From positions 220,451,473 through 220,515,472 of the forward strand of contig JARYHS010011408.1 in assembly GCA_031002005.1 (NCBI GenBank): DNA of 64,000 nt, read 5' to 3'. The stretch is from Vandiemenella viatica (Eukaryota; Arthropoda; Insecta; Orthoptera; Morabidae). The notes beneath the pieces were generated by a model. That model did no database searches. It saw only the letters and a list, made by a program, of their open reading frames with translations, and was not told where the DNA came from. The position numbers and the translations under genes are program-made. This document shows, in pieces, positions 30,438 through 40,190 of the stretch (position 1 is its first letter; every line of letters starts with the position of its first letter).

Positions 30438-31226
30438 ATTTTTAACATCTACTTATTTCCAGTTTTAACTGCAGATGGTGGGATAGTGAATTATTAAGTC
30501 CAACATTTCACACAAATCACTTGAAATGTTTAGTTTCAAAGAAATAAATTCTTCTGACCTGGTCACCAATGATTCTACCTATTAATACACTTTATTGTTC
30601 AATGTGGTAAAAGGTGAATCACGAAATAAAAAATTAAACTTTGAAATTAACATATGAAAGTTTAATGAAATACTTTAAATATACTTACCACACCAGAATT
30701 AATCCAAACATTTATTAGACTATTTATCCTAGGTTGCGAGATTCTGAATTAGAACAGTTCACATGAACAATATTTGTCACACAGGTCCAACAGATGCTCT
30801 AACTAGAAATAAGAGAATGTGTTAACTTTTATAAATATCAAAGTCAGAATTATTGCACTGACTCGCTGCTTGCTTCAAAAGAATTTGTGCAGAAGAAAAG
30901 ACGAAACTAAAATCACTTTGGAGTAATTTGTCATAAATTTGGCACTGTGAACAGACAGACTGATTTAAACCCATGTAACACATCTGCTTACCACAATAAC
31001 TCCAGAGAGATTGGCTTCTAATTGGGTCCTCCTGACTCTTGAATGGATTTCGCTGAAGATTATCAGAAACTCTGGACAAAGGCTATTTGAGTATCCAACG
31101 ACAATCTCTATTATCTGCATAATATATGTCATAATAGCATCCACATAGAATTTAACTGCTTGTTGTTGATATTACAGAAAATGGTTAAATATGAATTATT
31201 ATTTCTGGGCAGCCTATACTATACTG
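30438..31226 (+). repeat. Unclassified dispersed repeat, copy A
   Basis: It matches 37967-38660 in the same orientation over nearly its whole length. Shared landmarks are TATTTCCAGT, AAATTCTTCTGACC, AAAGTGAATCAC/AAAGGTGAATCAC, GCACTGACTCGCTGCTTGCT and GTCCTCCTGACTCTTG/GTCCTCCCAACCCTC. No protein, TIR or target duplication was recognised. The two copies are about 7.5 kb apart. Confidence 0.75.
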
Positions 31227-31273
31227 TTTTTGCTACAACCCCCTTGAGTTTATGATTTTTGGATGGTCTAGAC

Positions 31274-31949
31274 CAGTGTTTCCCAACCTTTTTTGGGTCA
31301 TGTCCCACTTTTAACATTGTTTTTGCCCCCCCCCCCCCCCAATACATAATATTTAAATAAAAAGTTATTTGTTATTAACAAAACTCATATTGGATGATTT
31401 TTGAAAGAAAACACTTTAATATTGTCATAAAACACAGTAAGTAAAATTAAAAAACATATAATGAAATACTAAAAGTCAAATTCAAAAGATTTTTAATAAA
31501 GATTTATTATGGCAATTTAGTGTGATCCTTGCGCTTGATGCTTGACATAGAGATTTTATATTAGGCTCCAATTTAGTAAGCATTAATCTCAAGTCTCCAC
31601 GTTGTGATATATCCAGTCGGTTTCTTTTTTTTATCAGTAAATCATTTACTGATAACAGGCCGAGACAGGCGGCACATTACGCGGTGAATCCCAAAAAGGT
31701 CAAGTTGATGACTCAAATCATCCAGATAATATATTTTGCTAACATCAAACGAAACTATACCTAATAATTATTTACAGCACTGTTTTAAGAATTTACTTTT
31801 TTGCTATATTTTGTACCTATATCTAGCATTGCATTTAAATAACCCGAAGAGAAAGTGGTAAAGTCGTATCAAGTCAATTTCTAAATTGCCCCCCTAAAAA
31901 AACCAAATTGCCCCCCTGTGGGGCGTGGGCCCCATGTTGGGAAACACTG
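31274..31949. mobile_element. Short hAT element (676 bp) with 8-bp target duplication
   Basis: The left end is CAGTGTTTCCCAACC and the inverted right end is CAGTGTTTCCCAACA. Both flanks are GTCTAGAC (31266-31273 and 31950-31957). C-runs occur inside both ends (about 31327-31340 and 31889-31916). No transposase frame is present. It is similar in style to the element at 14990 but with different internal sequence. Confidence 0.92.
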
Positions 31950-31957
31950 GTCTAGAC

Positions 31958-32734
31958 AGAATAGCAAACTTCACAAGAAACTATTGCTTCAAAGAAAAAA
32001 TTAGAAACTTCACTTCACACTTATACCATAGCAATTTAAAACCTCAGATTTCTATCTCAATACAATTCTAACCAATAAAATGTCCTTAGAAAATACATAT
32101 AGAAAATAATTTAAAAAGTAAAAAAAAAAAAAAAAAAACCACATCAAAACTGATTAAAAAAGGAAGACATGTAATCATTAGAAACAAAACAATATATCTT
32201 CAAAATTGAAAAGCATTTTGTTTAATGCTATGATCCTTCAAGACCATAGCTTCATGGATAAATGATTTTGCCCATTAAAAATGTCCGTTGGCACCTTTAT
32301 GCTAAACTATCCCTTTCGTTTATGAGAATCCCACAAACATTTAGAACAACGTCTCAAGAAATAACAGTACATATTAATCCTAAATCACTAACAATGCACA
32401 AACAATACATAAATCTCCAAAACACAATCTTAACTCAGATTCATAAATACCCTTTTGGCACAATCATCAGTCCATCCAATCTTAGGGTCTATTAGTATAA
32501 ATCCACGAAATCCTTAAAATGTTAGTAGCAGCTAGCAATGTTTTGCTGTTAATGTTGTTTTATATTATTGATGTGGAAACTAGTATACCTCATAACTTGT
32601 AAGAGGGTGTTGTGATCAATATATCAAAGGGTCATGTTACACTCCAGAAAACTAATTATTTGATAATGTGTGTAAACCTGTGGCCTATCGCTCGTGATTT
32701 ACATCTAGAGTTCTCTTTAGGTATTACAGGATTA
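31958..32734. other. Intron sequence without recognisable feature
   Basis: This is AT-rich sequence with an A-run at about 32119-32138. The 77-codon frame at 32262-32495 has no domain. Confidence 0.5.
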
Positions 32735-32742
32735 CACTACAT

Positions 32743-33416
32743 CAGCATTTCTCAACCTCTTTCAGCACAAGGACCAATAAAATGTCAAAAATAATTTTGC
32801 AAAACAGTAACTTATATGGGACTAAATTTTTACCTATGTGTATATTATTAACATCTGGGACATGTTTTATTGTACCATTATAAAATAATATATTTAAAAG
32901 CATGTTTTGAATTCTTATAGTAACACAGTTATGAAACTGGAAGAAAATTATTTAAAGTTAATTAAAAATTGACTGATACTTAATATTTAGTAACCAAATG
33001 AATAATGATGTTACTAGGCTGGATACAACACTATACCACTGACCTACATGTACAAAATAAAATAAGACTCTAGACCTTACATCTTTTGTTTACGTATTTT
33101 TTTATTTACCACTCTTGTGTTACCAACCCCATGTACAGCATCACGTCACACTTATTACAAGTACAATAACCTCAGAAAACAGTTATTAATTTAACCCTTA
33201 AACCAACTGCACTCTCTTTGATGCCAAATGGAATAGAATAGACTATTGTAGGAACAATGCTGCCCTGGTCACTGTAATATTCATAACATTCAAAAAGTTT
33301 GGCTCATAGTTTATCACTAATAACTTTACACAGTATGAATATGGTATCTACGTTTATAATATTCTAGCTGCGGGCCAACTGAACCCTCTTTGCGGACCAC
33401 AGATTGAGAATTACTA
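32743..33416. mobile_element. Probable short hAT element (674 bp)
   Basis: The left end reads CAGCATTTCTCAACC and the inverted right end TAGTAATTCTCAATC. The flanks CACTACAT (32735-32742) and CATTACGT (33417-33424) agree at 6 of 8 positions, as expected for an old 8-bp duplication. Internal CGGGCCAACTG and GCGGACCACAG resemble the subterminal parts of hAT elements of the CAGNGGTTCTCAACC type. It is degraded and non-coding. Confidence 0.65.
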
Positions 33417-33424
33417 CATTACGT

Positions 33425-34585
33425 GATTCAATGAATCTGGTTGATACAGTGTCATCACTTACTCATTGAATACTTCTCAAAGTCTGCAACATAGCTAAAT
33501 ATATGTAATTGATAGTCTTATCAGTTTTTTAAACTAGTTACAATGCAAGCTAATACTCAAAAAACTTAAATTTTGAACATAATCATTGCTATCCAAATTT
33601 TTCATACTTTGTTCCATGCCTGACATCACATATTGAGTGAAGATTAAATTTTTATTTTCAGATAAAGTGGTGTAAAATGACTCTCCCTGTTATTGCACTT
33701 ATCTTTTGGTGTACTGCGCCACCAGTAAGTTTTCCAGTTTACTCCCAAACACCTTTTTGTTGTAGCTGGTCCAGACTCCACTACATACTGCACAGTTTAT
33801 TGTATTTCCGAAAAGATTTTATTTATATTTTCCATGCTTTTTATACTTCTTAAATAACTCTGTGGTTTAGCTGCGAAGTGGAGCTATTTATTTTATTTTC
33901 TGAATGTGCAGCTAAACTAAATAATTGAACTGATATTCTTTATACTCAGCACAGTTTAACTTATTTTAATAAGCTCCAAATAGATCACTTTAATTACATA
34001 ATCAGACATATTTGCAGGTTCTCCTTAGCGCTAACAACCAAGGCAATCTCCTAGTTATATCTATATGTCTTGATACTATGGAAACCTTCTAAGAGAGTAA
34101 TACTAACAGGCCATGGAACTCTAACATTTCAAAGATATAGAATGACATTAAAATATGTATTCTGGGATAACCTGTCTGTTATCCTACAAGTTCTCATCCC
34201 ATTACTGCCGTTGATGATTGATAATCGCATCAGCAGAGTTTAGCCTATCTCCACTCCTCGTCATGTTTTGTTCGAAATCTTCTTGGACACTGTAGTCGCT
34301 TCAAAAATGTGTTGATGTACGATTCTAATTTTTCCGTCAGTTTATTTACATAATAAATTTCTTTATTGATAGGTTATGAGAGTCCTGTCAATAGGTTGTC
34401 GCGTTTCATTGCGAGGGTCACCTATTAAGTTTTTATAAACCACCACTGGATGGCACTATTGAAATGTGACATGTGTATTGTTGTAAAATTTGTCATTTGT
34501 TGTTGTTAAAACAGTGGTAACTCAGAAATTGACCAAGTAGTTTGTTTATGCTTAAAGATCTATCGGGCATGCAGCCGGATCAATT
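33425..34585. other. Intron sequence without recognisable feature
   Basis: No gene, TIR or tail motif was recognised in this AT-rich stretch. Confidence 0.5.
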
Positions 34586-34812
34586 GATCGTAATTTTTGA
34601 TGGTGTAACGTGCTATCATCTTCAGGTTGCATCTGATCGGTGTGAGGAGAGCAGTCCAGTACAGGGAAAAAAAATAAAGGCCAGTACAGCATTGCCGGGC
34701 CAGACCTGCCGGGGCGGTATTTATACCCTTTGACCCATCCCCTCCACTCCCGCCGCGGCACTCCGATAGCAGTGGTGGGGTTGGTACACTCTGACGAATT
34801 GAGCAGTGATCT

Positions 34813-36640
34813 TCAGTCTGCATGCCACCCTCGTTGTGCACTGTGCCTTGGCTGTGGTGTTATGCGGAGCCGCTTTAGGGCTGGGTTCCAAGCATGGCTT
34901 AGTTGGAACTTGCTGTCTTTGTTGATAAGGTTATTCCGTAGGTGGATTTCAATGGCTCCCTTGTATACACAGTCCCAAAAGTGAGATGTGTTTTTCAGAA
35001 CTTCAGTGTCCTCATATTTGATAGTATGCTGGGTCTCTAGACAATGTTCAACAATTTCTAATTTTGATGGCTGCTGTAGCTCAGTGTGACATTTATGTTC
35101 TGTGCACCGTTCTGCAATCATGTGAATGGTCTGTTCGATGTATGCTTTTTCACACTGGCTCAGTATGTGGTATATGCCAGGTTTCCTAAGTCCCAGGTCA
35201 TCTTTGACCTAGCCAAGAAGTGCTTTAATCTTGGCTGAAGGGCGGTAAACGCACTTGACATTTTGTCGGCGTAGAATTCTGCCGAGCATGGTGGGTGAGT
35301 GGTTAACACTCTGGCCTCACATTCGGGAGGACATGGTTCCCCAAATCACTCCAGGCGAATGCCGGGATGCTTCCTACAAAAGGACATGGCCGAATTCCTT
35401 CCCGTTCCTTGTCCCCCATCCTTTCCTGCCTCTAATGACCTCGACAATGCACAAAGCCATTATCAAAAAAAAAAAAAAAAGAATTATGCTCATCTTGTGG
35501 ATACATTTCTGGCGTACGGGATGAAGGCTGTGGCTCTTGGCTTGTCCTAATCATCAATTTTTTCTCTAGTTGTCTTCTGCCTGAAGGCACGCCGAATTTG
35601 GCGGTTGTCATAGCCATTACTCTGGGACATGTTCTTGAGGTGTGTTGGTTCTCCAGACAGACTGTCCTTGTCAGAAATCACGTTGGCTCTGTGGACCAGT
35701 GTATTTAGCACTCCTTCCCTCTTTGACGGGTGGTGGCAGCTGGAGGCATGTAACTATTAGTCCATGTGAGTATCCTTACAGTAAACACAGTGTCCTAATG
35801 TGCCATCTGGTCTTCTCTTTAGCAGCACCTCCAAAAAGGGTAGTTGGCTATTGTGTTCCACCTCCATGGTGAATTGTATTTGGCTGTGGATTGAGTTCAG
35901 GTGTTGCAGAAAAGATTGAAGTTCTTCTTTTCTGTGGGGCCAAACAACGAACATATCTGTAGAAAACCACCGGTATTAATTGTGCTGATTCCATCAGTCC
36001 CAAATTTCTCGCCAATTAGTTCAAATGATTCCTTGAAAGGAACCCTGGTGAAAAGTGAAACTATGTCGAAACTGACCATGAGATCAGAGTCGGGCAGTCT
36101 CAGTTGTTGATGTTCGACAAACTGAGCTGAGTTTATGATGTGGTGCTCACATTTGCCAACTGACAGACTCAAGACAGGTATCAGGTATTTGGTAAGACCG
36201 TACATCGGTGTACCTATTGTGCTTACTATGGGCTTCATCGGCATGCCCAGCTAGTGCGCTTTTGGGAGTCTGTAGAGCCTAGTTTCTTGGCTGTATCGTC
36301 TGGTAAGGAATTTTGAAGAAGTTCAGTCATTATCCATTGCATCCTGTTGGTGGGGTCAGTACCATCTTCTTGTAAGCTGCATCATCAAGTGGTTGGTACG
36401 TCTTGTCCTTGTATTCTGCAGCTGGCAGTAAGATGGTTAAATTCCCTTTATCAGCTGGAAGGATAACTTTTTCTGGATCTTCTCGCAGAGAATGCAGCGC
36501 ATCTCTCTCTTGTCTGGAGATGATGTTTCTCGGTGGAGCAGTCCTGGTAAGAGTACGGCATGTCTCACAATGTATTTCCTGAACTACATTTTATGGTAGG
36601 CTGTAGGTGACCTGTTCGATCCCACAGCGATCGCTAAAGA
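34813..36640 (-). pseudogene. PLE RT/GIY-YIG protein with internal RT deletion
   Basis: Minus-strand blocks: VILPADKGNLTILLPAAEYK (about 36480-36420), LPDDTAKKL (about 36310), MPMKPIVSTIGTPMYGLTKY (about 36244), MVSFDIVSLFTRVPF (RT motif A, about 36065) and MFVVWPHRKEELQSFLQHL (just after motif C, about 35950). Only about 110 nt separate motif A from the FVVWP block, so the segment with the GxAMGSPLSP block and the catalytic YVDD is deleted. Downstream are the LPFLEVLLKRRPDG block, then PGIYHILSQCEKAYIEQTIH, where YIG has become YIE, and a 102-residue nuclease end (35121-34813). Its structure differs from the other PLE lineages here. It is inactive. Confidence 0.85.
35283..35479 (+). mobile_element. 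tRNA-derived SINE inserted in the PLE
   Basis: It is flanked by AGAATTCTGC (35273-35282) and AGAATTATGC (35480-35489), a 10-bp duplication with one mismatch. The head GTGGGTGAGTGGTTAACACT fits an A box. The B-box segment appears shortened. The body CAAATCACTCCAGGCGAATG, GCCGGGATGCTTCC and GGACATGGCCGAATTCC is shared with the SINE at 21915. It ends in an A-run of about 16. Confidence 0.85.
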
Positions 36641-36880
36641 TGCTTTTTCAAGAACAGACTAGGCTGCATCTTCAATTTCTTTCCCTGTAAAATTTGAGAC
36701 ATAGGGTGCCATGCAGACATAAGATCATAGCTCGACACGTCAGAGCATACCATCACCACAATCGGAGCACCATGGCGGGAGTGGACGGGATGGGTCGAAG
36801 GGTATAAATACCGCCCCAGCAGGTCTGGCCCGGCAGGCGTATCCTGGACTGCGCTCCTCACACCAGTCAGCAGTCGCAAC

Positions 36881-36910
36881 CTGAAGAGATGGCACATTAC
36901 GCCGTCGAAA
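36881..36910 (+). ncRNA. Hammerhead ribozyme core in a PLE terminal repeat
   Basis: CTGAAGA (36881-36887) is followed by GATGGC (36888-36893), a 7-nt loop (36894-36900) and GCCGTC (36901-36906), which pairs with GATGGC over six positions including one G-U. GAAA (36907-36910) completes the invariant core. The inverted copy in the left terminal repeat (34595-34625, minus strand) keeps CTGAAGA but has lost GAAA and part of the stem. Hammerheads in PLE terminal repeats are established. Helices I and III were not resolved here. Confidence 0.65.
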
Positions 36911-37012
36911 TTCGTTACGATTATATATGAGTTTGTTTATGGTGAGCATGATGAGTGTTATGAAAAATTTCACCCGAATGTTTTCGTTGCATGATTTTTT
37001 TTTTTTTTTTTT

Positions 37013-37903
37013 TAAATTTACAATTTCAGTAAAGGCCTAATTCAACAATACCACGAATCACTTTGTTCAACTTTTGATGATCAAGCCCCATCAGTAAATT
37101 CTGGTCACAATTGGTTTGCAGAATTTTCTCATGATCGTGCTTCCTACAATGATGAATTTGATGAAGGTTGACCAAAGTTAGCTGTTGTTGCAATAAACAT
37201 TGATGTTGTGCACAACATGATTGGAAAGGACCAGCATGTGACTTGCCGCGAGATAGAGGCATCCTTAGGAATATCTAAGACTGCAGTGCTTTCAATTTTC
37301 CATAAACATTTAGCTGCAAAAAAGATCTGTTCCAGATAGATTCTACATAATTTGAAAGTAGCTTAAAAACTGGCTCATGTCAATTGATGTCAGGAAATAC
37401 TCAAAAAATTTCACTGAGGAAATGCAAAGTCCTTTTACATCATAACAGGAGATGAAACTTGGATATATTCGTATGAGCCAGAAACTAAACAGCAATCAAC
37501 TATTTGGGTGTTTCAAGATGAACCAAATCTAACAGATCCAGAAGTCATCAATACAATCATCACATCATTCTTTATGACGACAGTGCCAGCTCTCACCCGG
37601 CACGTCAAACAATTGATTATTTGAAGGAGAAAAAAATGAATTTATGTTTTATTGCCTTCATTCACCTCATTTATCATCTAACGATTTCTTTTTGTTCACA
37701 AATGTCAAAAAATGAATGGACAGCAGAAGCTGTTGGAACCTTCCAAAATCAGAGTGAAAAAAAAATGTTCCGAGTATTGGTTTGAATGCATGCAGAAGTG
37801 TATAAATCATAAAGGTGAATATTTTGAAAACTATAAAATGATTTGTACCAAAAACATTTTTTTGCTTTCATTGTTTTTGTAAAAACTTAAAAGGCAACCC
37901 TTG
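37013..37903 (+). mobile_element. mariner-family remnant, fourth subfamily
   Basis: A T-run (about 36991-37012) precedes transposase-like sequence. The right end reads AAAAGGCAACCCTTG and is followed by TA at 37904-37905, consistent with an inverted terminal repeat beginning CAAGGGTTGCCTTTT. The left terminal repeat was not found, so it is truncated or the end has decayed. Confidence 0.75.
37020..37850 (+). pseudogene. mariner (Mos1-like) transposase, broken
   Basis: The plus strand reads DDQAPSVNSGHNWFAEFSHD and then, after stops, HVTCREIEASLGISKTAVLS (helix-turn-helix), FHKHLAAKK and, further on, ITGDETWIYSYEPETKQQST with IWVFQDEPN (first catalytic Asp). YDDSASSHPARQTIDYL is the second-Asp block. 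SKNEWTAEAVGTFQNQ and KKMFRVLV come from the C-terminus. There are at least five in-frame stops and the block between the two Asp motifs is deleted, as is the YSPDLAP block. The sequence most resembles Mos1-type mariners. Confidence 0.85.
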
Positions 37904-37966
37904 TATCTCAACAGCTTTAATTAGAGAGCTAATTCAGTCTCTATTGCGTCAATCATGTGGTATTCT

Positions 37967-38660
37967 GATTTTTAACGTATTACCTATTTCCAGTGTTAAC
38001 CGTTGGTGCTGGTATAGCGAAATTTCATACAAAACACTTTGAAGAAACAAATTCTTCTGACCCGTCACCAGTGAGTCTATCCATTAATATATTTCATTAC
38101 TCAGTTTGGCAAAAAGTGAATCACAAAATAAGAAACTAAACTTTGAAAATACCAAATGAAAGTTTAGTTAATGTTTTAAATATCCTGCCAACACCAGAAT
38201 TAAATCGGAACATTTATTAAACTTCGATTGTATATCCAAGGTTGTGAAATTCTGAATTGGAATTGTTCACATCAACAATGTTTACCACTCACATGTGTCC
38301 TAAAGTCAAGATTATTGCATTGACTCGCTGCTTGCTTCAAAAGAGTTTGTGCAGATGAAAAGAGATAACTGAAATCAATTTTGAGGAATTTGCCACAAAT
38401 TTGGCACTATGTACAGATAGTATTACACCCAAGTAATACATTTGCGTACCTTAATTACTCCAGGCCTATGGGGTCCTCCCAACCCTCAAAAATGATTCAT
38501 GTGAGAGTCTCGGAAACTTTGAACAAAAAGTATTGAATACCAAGTAACAAGTCTATATTATCAGTCTACTGGATATGTTGTAATAGCTTCTGAAACACTT
38601 AACTATCATCAAAATAATTACTGAAATATTAATTATTTAGGCATAGCATACACTACTGCC
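37967..38660 (+). repeat. Unclassified dispersed repeat, copy B
   Basis: Second copy of the repeat at 30438-31226, same orientation, about 75-80 percent similar by eye with scattered small deletions. It starts near TTTTTAACGTATTACCTATT and ends near AGCATACACTACTGCC. It lies directly beyond the mariner remnant. Confidence 0.75.
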
Positions 38661-38683
38661 ATGATACAATTGGATTTGATGAA

Positions 38684-38770
38684 CACTAAAAAGACAAACA
38701 TCTGCAACACAATATTTCAGTATTGAACCATATTCTTGCAAGTAGACAAGACACTGAAGACGCTTTCTTC
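38684..38770 (-). mobile_element. PLE tail fragment (minus orientation)
   Basis: On the minus strand, GTCTACTTGCAAGAATATGG precedes TTCAATACTGAAATATTGTG and a GTTTGTC stretch, the core of the PLE tail. A plus-strand counterpart with TACCAAAATATTGTGTTAC lies at about 39436-39490. The two face each other across a MITE. Confidence 0.4.
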
Positions 38771-38983
38771 CTTCTTTGACATAAATTATTGCAGCAGCCA
38801 CAGCATTTCGGTCCCATTCGTCTCTGGAGTTCTCACTATATCTGGATCATATTGTGTCATAAATTAGTAAAGTAGCGCACTTTCAAAATGTTAAGAGAAA
38901 CTAAGTGAATCATGCAAGTCAAGACTGTTACACGGAACACAAAAAAGGCACTCAAAAACTGAAACAGACACAGCAAAAGTCAT

Positions 38984-39390
38984 CTGGGGCAAGATGACGA
39001 GGTCGTTAACTTACCCCAGCCAACTTGCCCCGAACGACAATGTTAGAATCTTTCCGTTATTGCGGCAGTTTAAAAAAGAATGAGATACAAATACACAGCC
39101 TTTATAAAAAGTACATTGTTTAAGCTACCCATGTATGACAAAGTATAAAACAATATCTTACCTGTTAGTCTGCAAAGCCTTAATTCAGAGATGTAAAAAA
39201 TTACTGCACGTCGCATAGAATTATCAATCAGCGTATAGTGAGGAACAATAAGGCACAAGCGTCGTCATTGCACTATATTTTAGTTCCTAGTTGTGTGGAG
39301 CGCTAGTAGTATGCATACAGTACTGCTACTTAGAAGTGGGAATTTAAACTAAATCATTATTCATCTTGCCCCGCTCGTCAACTTGCCCCA
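38984..39390. mobile_element. Probable MITE with CTGGGGCAAG ends (407 bp)
   Basis: The left end reads CTGGGGCAAGATGACGAG and the inverted right end CTGGGGCAAGTTGACGAG. The GGGGCAAG motif recurs inside both ends. A clear target duplication was not seen. The 62-codon minus frame inside has no domain. Confidence 0.6.
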
Positions 39391-39815
39391 GTCTCCCCTA
39401 CAACCTACCTGCTAAGTGTCAAAGCTACTTGGTTCTATACCAAAATATTGTGTTACATTTGTTCATCTTTTTTGTGTTTGGTTGAATTTCACTACCCTTC
39501 CTTAGTTTCATTGCCTGCTCCTTATCTTAGTTAAGTGGTAATATTTTACCCTATTTTAATTTGTAACTCCATTTGGCTGTATAGTGTCCTCTGTTTAATA
39601 GTAATTATATTATTATCATTATTATTAGGCTTTTACGGCCTCATTGGACCACTTTTCTGGTTGTCTTCTTAGGCATGTACATGCACCATTCTTTCCGACT
39701 TTCCCAGTATGTTTTCATTCATTGTGATCTTCTTTGTGTTTCCTCATCTGTAAATACCCTCTTCATTGTGTGTCATTTATCTATTTTTGGTTTAAATCTA
39801 TCTATATATATAGAT

Positions 39816-40140
39816 TCAAATTAGGATAGGGAAATGAGCCACCACTTACCTTTAGATGATGGATGTGGGGCGCGAACACACAGAAAAGACACAAAAACAA
39901 ATAATAAAGAAATTTTCGGGAAAAGAAACCCTTCTTCAACAAGAGAACATTATGAGAGGTGGGTGCACCCGGAGACTGCCTCACGGAAAGACCGCCGGTC
40001 GAGAAAATGGTGGGGGAAAATTCAAACATAGGAAAAGTAGAGGGGCAGTGAATCAGAGCTCATACCCGAGCAAAAATTAATATCCAAACTAATTTCTGGT
40101 TGGTGGGAAGATCAAAATATAATATATATTGGGGAAAAAA

Positions 40141-40190
<50 letters not shown>

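Larger units (their letters stand above)
34587..36915 (-). mobile_element. Penelope-like element (Penelope/Poseidon type) with inverted terminal repeats
   Basis: The coding part is on the minus strand. It is bounded by about 200-bp sequences that are inverted copies of each other (about 34587-34800 and 36735-36915). Shared blocks are TGTGAGGAG, CAGTCCAG, GCCGGGCCAGACCTGC, GGGCGGTATTTATACCCTT and CACTCCCGCC. Inverted or direct partial repeats at the ends (pLTRs) are a PLE hallmark. A SINE (35283-35479) has inserted in it. A complete hammerhead core lies in the right terminal repeat and a decayed one in the left. Confidence 0.85.
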
